Shown piece by piece: positions 23,998 to 33,970 of a DNA stretch of 64,000 nucleotides (positions are counted from its first letter, which is position 1; each line of letters starts with the position of its first letter). The position numbers were made by a program, and so were the translations under genes. Under the pieces are notes generated by a model. The model ran no database searches. It was not told where the DNA came from and saw only the letters and a program-made list of their open reading frames with translations. The stretch is from Deltaproteobacteria bacterium (lineage in GTDB: Bacteria > Desulfobacterota > Syntrophia > Syntrophales > UBA2210): positions 22,701 to 86,700 of the forward strand of contig JAFDAI010000009.1 of assembly GCA_019313905.1 (NCBI GenBank). Reading direction: 5' to 3'.

Positions 23998-25488
23998 ATG
24001 GATGAGAAGAGTGAATTGTTACTGAAAAGGAAGGAAAAGATAGAATCGCTGAGGTCCATGGGGGTTGATCTGTATCCGAATGATGTGAGAGTGACCGCTA
24101 CCACTAAATCTGTTATTGACCGGTTTGGCGATATGGATAACGAGGGGCTTGAAGGGGTTGAAGAAAAGTTTGCACTGGCTGGAAGGCTGATGGCAATACG
24201 CAACTTCGGCAAAGCCGCGTTCGTAAGCATTCAGGACAGAGAGGGAAGGATACAGGGGTACATAGCGAGGGACAAAGTCGGCAAAGACATATACTCGATC
24301 TTCAAGAAATTTGATGTAGGAGATATAGTTTTCATTTCAGGAGGCCTCTTTAAGACAAGAACCGGCGAATTGACCGTTGATGCCGGGGGAATACGGCTCC
24401 TGTCAAAGTCTGTAAGGCCATTGCCGGAGAAATGGCACGGTCTCACTGATGTCGAAGCTAGATACAGGCAGAGACATCTTGATCTTATAATGAATCCCGC
24501 TGTCAAGGAAGTCTTTTATGCGAGAAGCAGGATCATAAAACTTATTCGCGACTTCATGCAGGAAAGGGATTTTCTTGAAGTGGAAACTCCCATGATGCAG
24601 CCCATGGCCGGCGGCGCGGTTGCACGGCCATTTAAGACATATCACAATACCCTGGATATGGATCTCTACCTGAGAATAGCGCCGGAGCTTTACCTGAAAC
24701 GGCTTATTGTTGGAGGACTTGAAAGGGTTTTTGAGATAAACAGAAATTTCAGGAATGAGGGTATATCAACCTTCCACAATCCGGAATTTACTATGATGGA
24801 ATTCTATCAGGCCTACGCTGCTTATGAAGATCTGATGGTTATGACGGAGGAAATGATAACATTCGTTGCCATGGAGATATTCGGCTCTCTTAAATTTGAT
24901 TATCAGGGCACTGAAATTGATCTTCGCCGTCCCTGGCAGCGCCTGACAGTGAAAGAAGCCATCCTGAAGTATTCAGATGCCACGCCGGATATCCTGGAGG
25001 ACAGGGCAAAAGCCGCCCAATACGCGAAGACTATGGGCCTGCCCGTTGAAGACGATGAACCGTTGGGAAAGATTATAGTGGCCATATTCGAGGAGGTGGC
25101 GGAGAGCAGGCTCATCCAGCCGACATTTGTCACAAGCTATCCCATAGAGGTATCACCCCTTTCGAGAGAGAGCACCGATAACAGCGGCTTTACCGATCGT
25201 TTCGAGCTTTATATTTATGGTAGGGAACTTGCCAACGCCTTTTCAGAGCTCAATGATCCTGAGGATCAGAGAAACAGGTTTGCCATGCAGTTGAAGGAAA
25301 GAGAGGCAGGAGACAAGGAGGCCCATGAAATGGACGAAGATTACATCGGCGCTCTGGAATACAGCATGCCCCCAACCGCGGGCGAAGGGATAGGGATAGA
25401 CCGGCTTGTGATGCTTTTCACCGATTCGCCATCCATACGAGACGTAATTTTATTTCCGCACATGAGAGCAAAAAAAGATGTAAAATAA
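23998..25488 (+). CDS. lysS: Lysyl-tRNA synthetase (class II)
   Basis: A 497-residue enzyme. The N-terminal OB-fold anticodon domain spans residues ~50-150. Class II motifs are present: motif 1 around FLEVETPMMQPMAGGAVARPF, motif 2 FRNEGISTFHNPEFTMMEFY, and motif 3 GEGIGIDRLVMLF. ATG 23998 follows AGGGG; an ATG at 23950 adds 16 atypical residues. It is divergent from rfaE1, and lolC begins 31 bp downstream. Confidence 0.95.
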   Translation: MDEKSELLLKRKEKIESLRSMGVDLYPNDVRVTATTKSVIDRFGDMDNEGLEGVEEKFALAGRLMAIRNFGKAAFVSIQDREGRIQGYIARDKVGKDIYSIFKKFDVGDIVFISGGLFKTRTGELTVDAGGIRLLSKSVRPLPEKWHGLTDVEARYRQRHLDLIMNPAVKEVFYARSRIIKLIRDFMQERDFLEVETPMMQPMAGGAVARPFKTYHNTLDMDLYLRIAPELYLKRLIVGGLERVFEINRNFRNEGISTFHNPEFTMMEFYQAYAAYEDLMVMTEEMITFVAMEIFGSLKFDYQGTEIDLRRPWQRLTVKEAILKYSDATPDILEDRAKAAQYAKTMGLPVEDDEPLGKIIVAIFEEVAESRLIQPTFVTSYPIEVSPLSRESTDNSGFTDRFELYIYGRELANAFSELNDPEDQRNRFAMQLKEREAGDKEAHEMDEDYIGALEYSMPPTAGEGIGIDRLVMLFTDSPSIRDVILFPHMRAKKDVK

Positions 25489-25518
25489 TTGTTTACTTGA
25501 CCTACAGGTTTCCAAAAT

Positions 25519-26772
25519 ATGTCATATGAGCTCTTCATAGGCCTGCGTTATCTCCGGGCAAAAAGAAAACAAACCTTCATATCAGCCAACACATTTATAT
25601 CAGTGGCGGGTATCTTCCTGGGAGTTGCCGCGCTTATTATTGTGCTGGCTGTCATGAACGGTTTTGAAATTGAGCTTCGCGACAAGATACTGGGAATAAA
25701 CTCTCATATTGTCCTTATGGAATACACCGGAGGAATGGAAGACCATGAAGGGATTATGAGGAAGATTGAATCGGTTGACGGCGTTGTGGCCTCTACTCCG
25801 TTCATATATGGCCAGGCTATGCTGAAGAACAGAGGACGGGTAACGGGTGTGGTCCTGCGCGGCATGTCGACCGAAACATCCGCCAATGTTATAAATCTCG
25901 GAAAGATGAAGGATGGAAATATTGATTATCTCTCCGGCAAGAGGAACAAGACAGATCTGCCCGGAGTTGTCATAGGAAAGGAACTGGCACAGAACTTGGG
26001 ACTTTTGCTTTTTGACACGGTGGAAATATTACTTCCCATGGGAATTACAACCCCTATGGGAATTGTCCCCAAGATCAAGAAGTTCAGTGTAGTGGGTATT
26101 TTTGATTCAGGTTCATATGAGTATGATTCATCACTGGTCTTCATGTCGCTTAAGAACTGTAAGAAGTTTCTTGGTATGAAGGATACGGTTACAGGGCTCG
26201 AAATAAAGGTGGATGACATCTACGGGGCAGGCAGGATTGCAAAGGCTATTCAAGAGGAGCTTGGGTATCCCTACTGGGCAAGAAGCTGGATGGAAATGAA
26301 CAAGAACCTTTTCTCGGCACTCAAACTTGAAAAAAGAGTTATGTTTATCATTCTCAGCCTGATTGTAATTGTTGCCGCCTTCAATATAATAACCACACTG
26401 ATTATGACGGTTATGGAAAAGACCAGAGATATAGCCATACTGAAATCAATGGGTGCCACGGCAAGAAGCATCATGAAAATATTTATGGTAGAAGGGATTG
26501 TTATAGGAGCAATCGGAACCATCCTGGGCTGTATTACAGGGCTTACTGTTGCACTGAATCTGGAATGGATAAGCCGGTCGGTGGAAGACTTCTTCGGCTT
26601 CAAGATACTCCCGAAAGGTGTCTATTACCTGAACGAAATCCCCTCTCAGATAAATTACGGAGATGTCGCTGTTATAGTCATTGCGGCAATGCTTATAAGC
26701 TTTCTGGCGTCGATATATCCATCGTGGAGGGCCTCAAAGCTGGATCCTGCCGAGGCGCTGAGGTATGAATAG
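25519..26772 (+). CDS. lolC: Lipoprotein-releasing ABC transporter permease (LolC/LolE family)
   Basis: A 417-residue permease with one TM helix near residues 23-45, a periplasmic domain to about 265, and three TM helices after it (near 270-295, 317-345, 378-398). It begins YELFIGLRYLRAKRKQTFISANTFIS, the family hallmark, and ends YPSWRASKLDPAEALRYE. With LolD it extracts lipoproteins from the inner membrane. Only one permease gene is present, so it may act as a homodimer (LolF-like use). lolD follows after 17 bp. Confidence 0.92.
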   Translation: MSYELFIGLRYLRAKRKQTFISANTFISVAGIFLGVAALIIVLAVMNGFEIELRDKILGINSHIVLMEYTGGMEDHEGIMRKIESVDGVVASTPFIYGQAMLKNRGRVTGVVLRGMSTETSANVINLGKMKDGNIDYLSGKRNKTDLPGVVIGKELAQNLGLLLFDTVEILLPMGITTPMGIVPKIKKFSVVGIFDSGSYEYDSSLVFMSLKNCKKFLGMKDTVTGLEIKVDDIYGAGRIAKAIQEELGYPYWARSWMEMNKNLFSALKLEKRVMFIILSLIVIVAAFNIITTLIMTVMEKTRDIAILKSMGATARSIMKIFMVEGIVIGAIGTILGCITGLTVALNLEWISRSVEDFFGFKILPKGVYYLNEIPSQINYGDVAVIVIAAMLISFLASIYPSWRASKLDPAEALRYE

Positions 26773-26789
26773 AAAGCAGGTAGCGTGAG

Positions 26790-27458
26790 ATGATAGAAAT
26801 CCAGCAGCTGACCAAAACCTTCATAAAGAATGGAGCCCGGATTGAGGTGTTGAAAGGCATTGATTGCAGTATTGCAAGGGGGGAATCTCTGGCGATTCTC
26901 GGCGCTTCCGGTACGGGCAAAACCACACTTCTTCAGATACTCGGAGCGCTTGATCATCCGACTTCCGGCCGCGTGCTCTTTGATGGTACTGATATTTTCG
27001 AGTGGGATGAGCCCAGACGTGCTGAATTCAGAAATAAAAGGATAGGTTTTGTCTTCCAGTCTTACCATCTGCTTCCCGAATTCACCGCTCTGGAGAACAC
27101 CGCCATGCCAGCCCTGATAAATGGGGTGCAACTAGAGTATGCCTGCAAGAGAGGGGAGATTGTCTTGACGAAGGTGGGGCTTGGTGATAGGTTGACCCAC
27201 AAACCGGGTGAACTTTCCGGAGGCGAGCAGCAACGGGTTGCCATAGCAAGGGCGTTAATGATGAATCCGGATGTAATCCTGGCTGATGAGCCTACAGGAA
27301 ATCTTGATATGAAAACGGGAGAGAGGGTACAGGACCTGCTTCTAGACCTTGGCAGGTCAGAGAACACCACTCTCATTGTAGTTACTCACAACAGATTACT
27401 TGCAGATAACATGTCTCGCACTATCAACCTAAAGAATGGAAAGACTTATGATATTTAG
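26790..27458 (+). CDS. lolD: Lipoprotein-releasing ABC transporter ATPase
   Basis: A 222-residue ABC ATPase. Walker [13 protein letters not shown]-loop [17 protein letters not shown], signature [15 protein letters not shown], Walker [13 protein letters not shown] and the H-loop VVTHN are complete. It powers LolC. Its last 11 bp overlap the bamA start, so lolC-lolD-bamA-skp read as one operon. Confidence 0.94.
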   Translation: MIEIQQLTKTFIKNGARIEVLKGIDCSIARGESLAILGASGTGKTTLLQILGALDHPTSGRVLFDGTDIFEWDEPRRAEFRNKRIGFVFQSYHLLPEFTALENTAMPALINGVQLEYACKRGEIVLTKVGLGDRLTHKPGELSGGEQQRVAIARALMMNPDVILADEPTGNLDMKTGERVQDLLLDLGRSENTTLIVVTHNRLLADNMSRTINLKNGKTYDI

Positions 27459-30096
27459 ACGCAGGGAATGCCTCTCTGTCATAGCGATATTACTTGTATT
27501 TCTCCCCGTAAGTGTTTTTTCCGCTACGCACTCCTCCATTGAAAAGGAAAACGTCGAGAAAGTTGCCTTTCTTCCGTTTGAGATACACAGCAACGAAAAT
27601 GTTCTTTTGCTGCAAGATCAGATAGCCGACAGACTGACGACCGAACTGATAAAATCCGGGCATATAGAGATCATCAAAAAGAAGGCTTTTGAGGGGCTGA
27701 TTGAGGGAAAGAAGGTGGATGACCGGCTGGCTGTTGCTGTTGGAGAAAATATGGGCGCCGATTTTGCGATTGTGGGGAGTCTCACAAAGCTGGGTGGTAT
27801 GTTGAGTGCTGATGTTGGAGTGATAAACGTCAAAAGCAGACATCGTTTCAATATCTTCGCCCAGGGGAATAACATGGATGACCTGGCATCGCGGTTGAAG
27901 AATGATATCCTTCTGAAGATACTTAGCGGCCAAAGGATCATGGAGATAAAATTCACGGGAAATCTCAGGATCGGAGATGATGCCATATATAATGTCCTGA
28001 AAAGCACAAAGGGTAAGCTTCTCTCAAGACAGGGACTCTCATCCGACATAAAAGCCATATACAAAATGGGTTACTTTAAAGACGTCGCGGTTAAGGTTAC
28101 AACTACACGTGAGGGAAAAGTTATAAACTTCACACTGGAAGAGATGCCCCTGATAACAAGCGTGGATATTGAGGGAAATGATGATATAGAGAAAGAGGAT
28201 ATAAAAGGGGTAATCTCTGTTAAAGAAAAACAGCTGCTCAATCTGAACAAATTGAAGGCAGATATTGAAAACATAAAAACCCTCTACAAGAATGAAGGGC
28301 ATCTCAACGCTGAGGTCAAATACAGCACATATGAAAATAAAAAGGGTGTTCGGGTAGTATTTAATATAATTGAGAATAAAAAACTCTATGTGAAAAAGAT
28401 TACATTTGAGGGGAACAGGGCGTATACGGACGAAGAACTGAGTGACTTGATGGAAACTTCGGAGTGGAGCATATTTCATTTTATCACCGATTCCGGTGTG
28501 TTCAATGAGGACAAGTTAAAGCAGGACACCAACAGGCTGACGGTTTTTTACCTGAACAGCGGGTATATAAATGCCAAAATCGGTGAGCCGGAGATCACCC
28601 ATGACAGGGAATGGATATACGTCAAGATACCCATAATCGAAGGAAAGCAGTTCAGGATTGGCAATGTGAGGATTACGGGCGACACTCTTACCATCCCCCG
28701 GTCCGAACTGATGCTGCAACTTCAGATTACCGAAAAAGATTATTTTGACAGAGAAGCTATAATAAAAGATATTGATAAGCTGACAGAGGTTTGCAGCAAG
28801 GAAGGCTATGCCTATGCCAATATTATTCCGCGAACCCTGCCCAGGGATGATGAACAGAAGATCGATATAACCTACAATATAGACAAGGGTGATCTTGTAT
28901 ATATCAACACTATATCCATAACGGGTAACACCACAACGAGGGATAAGGTAATACGCAGGCAGCTTGCTGTTGTGGAGAAAGACCTCTATGACAGCAGCAA
29001 GCTCAAAACAAGCTATATGAAGCTGAACAGGCTCAGATATTTTGAAGAGGTAAATTTTCAGACGGGAAAGGGAACCGATGAAAGCCTCATGGATATCGAT
29101 GTCCATGTCAGGGAAAGATCCACAGGCATGTTCAGTGTGGGCGCCGGATACAGCGCGACAGACAAGCTGGTTTTCATGACCCAGATATCCGAGCAAAACC
29201 TCTTTGGCCGGGGCCAGACCCTGGGTCTTAGCGCATACTTTGGATCAACGAAAACGAGCTACGAACTGTCTTTCGTGGAACCCTGGCTGTTTGATATACC
29301 ACTGTGGAGTAAATTCGAGATATGGAACACAGACCGGGATTATGACTCATACGATTTGCAGACAAAGGGTTTCGGCACGACGCTGGGCTATCCCCTCTTT
29401 GAATATGTAATAGGTTATGTGGGCTACAGGTTGGCAATTGATAACATCATAAATGTAGAAAACACCGCATCAGACTATATCAAGGACCAGGAGGGGGAAA
29501 CAACCTCAAGCGGCGTCACGCTATCGCTTTCACGAAATACAACGGATGATATGATCTTTCCCTCAAAAGGTTCTAAAAACAAGGTTTCCGCGGAAGTAGT
29601 GGGAACAATCTTTCAGGGAGATGTCAGTTTTGCGAAATATATCGCTGATTCAAAGTGGTTTTTCGCCATGCCGCTGGATACCGTATTCGGCATTCATGGA
29701 AGAATTGGTTACATACAGGAACTTGAGGGAAAAGAGGTTCCCGTCTTCGAGCGTTTCTACCTGGGTGGAATAAACTCCCTCAGAGGATTAAGAGAGGTAG
29801 GACCGGTAGATCCAGATACTGGCGATCCCATAGGCGGCGCGACTATGCTGAATTTTAATGCAGAAGTTGTCTTCCCCCTTATCAAAGATGCCGGTGTAAA
29901 AGGAGTGGTATTCTTCGATACGGGCAATGCGTGGAACAGTGGTTATTATTTGGATGACATGCGAAGAACAGCGGGGGCGGGGGTGCGCTGGTATTCTCCG
30001 ATAGGCCCGTTGAGACTGGAATGGGGATATGTCCTTGACAGAAAAGATTTTGAACCCCGGAGCAGGTGGGAGTTTACTATAGGTATGTTTATGTAG
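27448..30096 (+). CDS. bamA: BamA outer-membrane assembly factor with an extra N-terminal domain
   Basis: An 882-residue protein, about 80-100 longer than typical BamA. After a signal peptide comes a domain of ~145 residues (VAFLPFEIHSNENVL, DRLTTELIKSGHIEII, ADFAIVGSLTKLGG) that resembles the FlgO/TolB-N/CsgG-type fold, then five POTRA repeats from about residue 165 to 560. The C-terminal Omp85 barrel contains the lock loop GGINSLRGLREVGPV. It inserts beta-barrel proteins in the outer membrane. The last residues are GMFM, with the final aromatic one position early. ATG 27448, overlapping lolD, is preferred over 27436 because the signal peptide starts there. Confidence 0.92.
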   Translation: MIFRRRECLSVIAILLVFLPVSVFSATHSSIEKENVEKVAFLPFEIHSNENVLLLQDQIADRLTTELIKSGHIEIIKKKAFEGLIEGKKVDDRLAVAVGENMGADFAIVGSLTKLGGMLSADVGVINVKSRHRFNIFAQGNNMDDLASRLKNDILLKILSGQRIMEIKFTGNLRIGDDAIYNVLKSTKGKLLSRQGLSSDIKAIYKMGYFKDVAVKVTTTREGKVINFTLEEMPLITSVDIEGNDDIEKEDIKGVISVKEKQLLNLNKLKADIENIKTLYKNEGHLNAEVKYSTYENKKGVRVVFNIIENKKLYVKKITFEGNRAYTDEELSDLMETSEWSIFHFITDSGVFNEDKLKQDTNRLTVFYLNSGYINAKIGEPEITHDREWIYVKIPIIEGKQFRIGNVRITGDTLTIPRSELMLQLQITEKDYFDREAIIKDIDKLTEVCSKEGYAYANIIPRTLPRDDEQKIDITYNIDKGDLVYINTISITGNTTTRDKVIRRQLAVVEKDLYDSSKLKTSYMKLNRLRYFEEVNFQTGKGTDESLMDIDVHVRERSTGMFSVGAGYSATDKLVFMTQISEQNLFGRGQTLGLSAYFGSTKTSYELSFVEPWLFDIPLWSKFEIWNTDRDYDSYDLQTKGFGTTLGYPLFEYVIGYVGYRLAIDNIINVENTASDYIKDQEGETTSSGVTLSLSRNTTDDMIFPSKGSKNKVSAEVVGTIFQGDVSFAKYIADSKWFFAMPLDTVFGIHGRIGYIQELEGKEVPVFERFYLGGINSLRGLREVGPVDPDTGDPIGGATMLNFNAEVVFPLIKDAGVKGVVFFDTGNAWNSGYYLDDMRRTAGAGVRWYSPIGPLRLEWGYVLDRKDFEPRSRWEFTIGMFM

Positions 30097-30149
30097 TTTC
30101 CGTTTTTAACAATTATGAGATCACAAATTAAAACAGGAGGTTTTTGTTC

Positions 30150-30674
30150 ATGAAAAAAGCTATAAGTTTTTTGATAGTTGTTTCTTTTATATTGGCAGGT
30201 GTCTGCTCTGCCGGGGCGGAGAAGATAGGATTTATCAATATAAAAAACATCATTGTCAACTCGGATGCCGGAAAAGCTGCGACCCTGGATCTGAAAAAGT
30301 TTGTCGAAAAGAAAAAAATACAGATACAGGAGAAGGAAGGCGCCCTTAAAAAGATAAAGGCTGATCTGGAAAAACAACGCGCTGTCATGACGGCAAGCGC
30401 TTACAAGGAAAAAGAGCTTGCCTACCAGAAAGGTTACAGAGATTATAAGAGATTCATCGAAGATGCTAATGAAGAGATGAAATTAAAGGAGCAGAAACTT
30501 TCCCAGAAACTGATTCCCGAGGTGTTCAAGATTGCGAACGGCATCGGTAAAAAGGGAGGGTATGCGTGCATAATGGACGTGAGCACCAATGGCCTTATCT
30601 TTCATTCCAAGACGAATAATATAACGACAAAAGTGATAGAGCAATATAACAGGGAATATAATTCGAAAAAGTAG
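30150..30674 (+). CDS. skp: OmpH/Skp family periplasmic chaperone
   Basis: A 174-residue protein with a signal peptide ([20 protein letters not shown]), [19 protein letters not shown] at the start of the mature form, and a long charged coiled coil (residues ~50-125). Skp trimers hold unfolded outer-membrane proteins. Its place after bamA and before lpxD is the classical order. AGGAGG stands 8-9 nt before ATG 30150. Confidence 0.9.
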   Translation: MKKAISFLIVVSFILAGVCSAGAEKIGFINIKNIIVNSDAGKAATLDLKKFVEKKKIQIQEKEGALKKIKADLEKQRAVMTASAYKEKELAYQKGYRDYKRFIEDANEEMKLKEQKLSQKLIPEVFKIANGIGKKGGYACIMDVSTNGLIFHSKTNNITTKVIEQYNREYNSKK

Positions 30675-30688
30675 ATATCAGGGTTCAA

Positions 30689-31726
30689 ATGACAGTCAAA
30701 AAACAGTTGAAAGAGATTGCGGAACATGTGGGCGGCACGGTGGTGGGAGATGCCGATGTAGTTGTCTGCAATGTGCAGGGTATAGATGAGGCGGGTGAAG
30801 GAGATCTTACCTTCATCTCAAATCCAAAATACAGGGACAGGCTCGAAGAAACCCGTGCATCGGCAATCCTTGTTTCACCCGGGATTACAAGCCCCAGCAA
30901 AAACCTGATTGTTACGGAAGATCCTTACACCGCCATGGCCATGGCACTCACGCTTCTTTACCCGGACGAACCTGTTACTGCGGGGATAAGTGGTGATGCT
31001 TTTATTGAAACGGATGCTGAAGTCGGGGAAGATGTTGCCATCTATCCCGGTGTGTACATCGGCAAGAGGGCCAGAATAGGAAGAGGAGCTGTGCTTTACC
31101 CCGGTGTTTTTGTGGGCAATGACGCAATCGTGGAAGAAGATTCCATATTATACCCGAACGTTGTGGTCTACAAGAAATGCAGGATCGGGAAAAGGGTGAC
31201 CCTTCACGCGGGAGTCATTGTAGGGGCGGATGGATTCGGTTTCGCGAATCCGGGAGCCGACAACCGCAAAGTGCTTCAGGTGGGAATAGTGCAGATAGAT
31301 GATGATGTTGAGGTTGGGGCAAATACCACCATAGATCGAGGAACGTTGGGGGAAACCTGGATAAAAAGAGGTGTCAAAATTGATAACCTGGTCCAGATCG
31401 CTCACAATGTAGTCATTGGTGAAAATTCTATTATTGTTGCCCAGGTTGGCATTTCCGGCAGCACAAAATTGGGTGAGAGTGTAATACTGGGAGGACAGGT
31501 TGGACTTGTCGGGCACATCACCATAGGAGACAATGTCATGATCGGGGCCCAGTCGGGTGTCCATGAAGATATCCCTCCAGATCAGATAATGTCCGGCACA
31601 CCTCACATGCCACATCGCAGTTGGCTCCGGACGCAGGCATGTTTACCTAAACTGCCGGAGATGAGAAGGACGATAAATTCCCTGTTAAAAAGAATAGAGG
31701 AATTGGAAGAAAAAGCAGAAAAATAA
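30689..31726 (+). CDS. lpxD: UDP-3-O-acylglucosamine N-acyltransferase
   Basis: A 345-residue left-handed beta-helix enzyme, third step of lipid A synthesis. The N-terminal uridine-binding domain ([15 protein letters not shown]) is followed by hexapeptide repeats; [18 protein letters not shown] holds the catalytic histidine. The C-terminus is a short helical tail. lpxA follows 50 bp later with no fabZ between them. Confidence 0.95.
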   Translation: MTVKKQLKEIAEHVGGTVVGDADVVVCNVQGIDEAGEGDLTFISNPKYRDRLEETRASAILVSPGITSPSKNLIVTEDPYTAMAMALTLLYPDEPVTAGISGDAFIETDAEVGEDVAIYPGVYIGKRARIGRGAVLYPGVFVGNDAIVEEDSILYPNVVVYKKCRIGKRVTLHAGVIVGADGFGFANPGADNRKVLQVGIVQIDDDVEVGANTTIDRGTLGETWIKRGVKIDNLVQIAHNVVIGENSIIVAQVGISGSTKLGESVILGGQVGLVGHITIGDNVMIGAQSGVHEDIPPDQIMSGTPHMPHRSWLRTQACLPKLPEMRRTINSLLKRIEELEEKAEK

Positions 31727-31776
31727 GCGATAAATTCGTGTAAAAATAGTATCCATCCAGAGAGGTAGTAAAGATT

Positions 31777-32544
31777 ATGAGTATTCACCCAACGGCTATT
31801 ATATCGCCCGAAGCGACTGTTGGAGAGAATGTTGAGATAGGGCCTTACAGTGTTATCGGTCCGGATGTACAGATAGGGGAGGATTCTGTTGTGGGTCCGC
31901 ACGCAGTCATAGAAGGTCCCACAAAGATAGGCAGCAACTGCCACATATTCCAGTTTGCAGCCATCGGTGCTCCCCCCCAGGATCTGAAGTTCGAAGGGGA
32001 AAAATGCCCTGTTATTATTGGTGACAATAATACGATAAGGGAGTTTGTCACCATACACAGGGCGACATCTTCCGATATAGGCATGACATTTATCGGGGAC
32101 AATAATCTCCTGATGGCATATTGCCATGTGGCCCATAATTGCAAACTGGGCAATAATATCGTAATGGCAAATGCCGCCAATCTGGCTGGTCATATACATG
32201 TTGAAGATTACGCCATAATAGGCGGCCTGTCAGGTGCCCATCAATTTACACGCATAGGATGCCATGCGATGATTAGCGGCACATCCGCGGTTAACCAGGA
32301 TGTTCCCCCATACGTTATAGTCGCAGGCAACCATGCAAGGCTATACGGTCTTAATATTATCGGTCTGAAAAGGCGGGGGTTTTCGGAGAAAACCTTGGAA
32401 AATCTAAAAAAGGCTTACAGGATAGTCTTCAGATCATCCCTTTTGCTGTCCGAAGCTGCGAAAAAGATAAGAGAGGAAATCAAGGATTCACCTGAGGTGT
32501 GGCAGGACTTAAAAGTTTTTACCGAATCCGATACTGAATCCTGA
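31777..32544 (+). CDS. lpxA: UDP-N-acetylglucosamine acyltransferase
   Basis: A 255-residue hexapeptide enzyme, first step of lipid A synthesis. [21 protein letters not shown] starts the helix, [12 protein letters not shown] carries the catalytic histidine, and [15 protein letters not shown] is the conserved segment before the helical C-terminal domain. It transfers a 3-hydroxyacyl chain from ACP. Confidence 0.95.
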   Translation: MSIHPTAIISPEATVGENVEIGPYSVIGPDVQIGEDSVVGPHAVIEGPTKIGSNCHIFQFAAIGAPPQDLKFEGEKCPVIIGDNNTIREFVTIHRATSSDIGMTFIGDNNLLMAYCHVAHNCKLGNNIVMANAANLAGHIHVEDYAIIGGLSGAHQFTRIGCHAMISGTSAVNQDVPPYVIVAGNHARLYGLNIIGLKRRGFSEKTLENLKKAYRIVFRSSLLLSEAAKKIREEIKDSPEVWQDLKVFTESDTES

Positions 32545-32665
32545 TCCCTGACCCCGAGAATTGTTACATTACACTTAATAGTTATTATATGGCGGGAGAT
32601 TTACCCCCCTGCTGTCTTTTATCTTTCATTTTTTATCTCACGCTATGAATAATTTTGTTGAGTTA

Positions 32666-32790
32666 TGAGAATTTTCGTTCAAGATCAAGGCATGCGAAGA
32701 AAATAACCTCAGGTATGTAGTTGATATTTCGAGGATTATTTTTTGAGTATAACGCAGAGATTGGGCGAGAAAACCATTAATAAACAGAAT
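32666..32790. mobile_element. Decayed MITE copy 2 between lpxA and lpxB
   Basis: Collinear with the element at 13944-14085: 32 of 42 bases are identical between 32723-32764 and 14016-14057, and similarity continues to both sides (e.g. GTTCAAG, TAACC, CAGG). The ends have lost recognisable terminal repeats. It fills most of the 247-bp gene-free gap and ends at the lpxB start codon. Confidence 0.6.
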
Positions 32791-32791
32791 C

Positions 32792-33970
32792 ATGAACAAT
32801 CCTGGAATTATGCAACCAGAAAACCCTGACATAATGATCGTTGCCGGTGAGGCATCGGGCGACCTGCATGGAGCAAATCTTGTCAGGGCGATGCATAGCA
32901 TCAATCCTGACCTATGCTTCTACGGGGTGGGAGGCGAAAAGATGAAAGAAGCCGGTGTATCTCTGATCGCCCATTCGTCCAAAATGGCCGTTATGGGAAT
33001 TACCGAGGTATTACCCAGGCTGGGCTTTATACTGAAAGTCAAACGCGAGCTTAGAAAATCGCTACGGCAATCCAGGCCGGCGCTCTTGATCCTTATAGAC
33101 TATCCGGGGTTCAACCTGCCTCTGGCTAAATTTGCCAGAGAGAGCGGGATTAAGGTCTTTTACTATATAAGCCCAAAGGTATGGGCATGGAGAAAAAAAA
33201 GGATATACGCTCTGGAGAGATATGTAGACCGTATGGCGCTTATACTTCCATTTGAAGAACAGGTCTATGAGGGGGTAAATCTGGATGTCCGTTTTGTTGG
33301 TAATCCGCTCTTGGATACAGTAAAGAGACAGTACATGCGCGGGGAGGCGATCAGAAAGTTCGGGTTGAAAGAGGGTCTGACAACCATCGCTCTTCTGCCG
33401 GGGAGCAGAAAGGGCGAAGTGATAAGACTCCTGCCTGAAATGCTTGGGATGGCAAAAATCCTGAAGGACAGGATCCCGGCCATTCAGTTTGTTCTACCAC
33501 TTGCAGATACACTTTCGTCCGATTTTGTGCATGGACTGGCTGACCGATACGGGGTTGATTTCAGGATCATAGAGGGGAATGTGTATGATGTCGTTGGGCT
33601 GTCCGATATTGCCGTCGTAGCTTCAGGGACGGCCACACTGGAGACAGCGCTTCTCGGTGCACCGATGATTATCGTCTACAGAGTTTCACCACTGACATAT
33701 CTCATAGGCCGGGCAGTTGTGAATGTTGATAATATCGGACTTGTCAACATAATAGCAGGAAAAACAGTAGTCCCAGAGCTTATACAGGGAGACGCGAATC
33801 CCGAAAAGATGGCGGATGAAGTGTATGATATCCTTACCAATGCGCCCAGGATGGATGAAATGAAAAGGAATCTACTTGATGTGAGCAAAATGCTGGGGAG
33901 CCCGGGGGCATCCGTAAGAACGGCCAGGTTAGCGTACGAACTTGTCACAAGTAGTGGCCAAATATGTTGA
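32792..33970 (+). CDS. lpxB: Lipid-A-disaccharide synthase
   Basis: A 392-residue GT19 enzyme joining UDP-diacylglucosamine with lipid X. IMIVAGEASGDLHGANLV, KVFYYISPKVWAWRKKRI, LLPGSRKGEV and ASGTATLETALLGAPMIIVYR are family motifs. There is no clear ribosome site before ATG 32792; the MITE remnant ends there. Its end overlaps lpxK by 7 bp. Confidence 0.94.
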   Translation: MNNPGIMQPENPDIMIVAGEASGDLHGANLVRAMHSINPDLCFYGVGGEKMKEAGVSLIAHSSKMAVMGITEVLPRLGFILKVKRELRKSLRQSRPALLILIDYPGFNLPLAKFARESGIKVFYYISPKVWAWRKKRIYALERYVDRMALILPFEEQVYEGVNLDVRFVGNPLLDTVKRQYMRGEAIRKFGLKEGLTTIALLPGSRKGEVIRLLPEMLGMAKILKDRIPAIQFVLPLADTLSSDFVHGLADRYGVDFRIIEGNVYDVVGLSDIAVVASGTATLETALLGAPMIIVYRVSPLTYLIGRAVVNVDNIGLVNIIAGKTVVPELIQGDANPEKMADEVYDILTNAPRMDEMKRNLLDVSKMLGSPGASVRTARLAYELVTSSGQIC

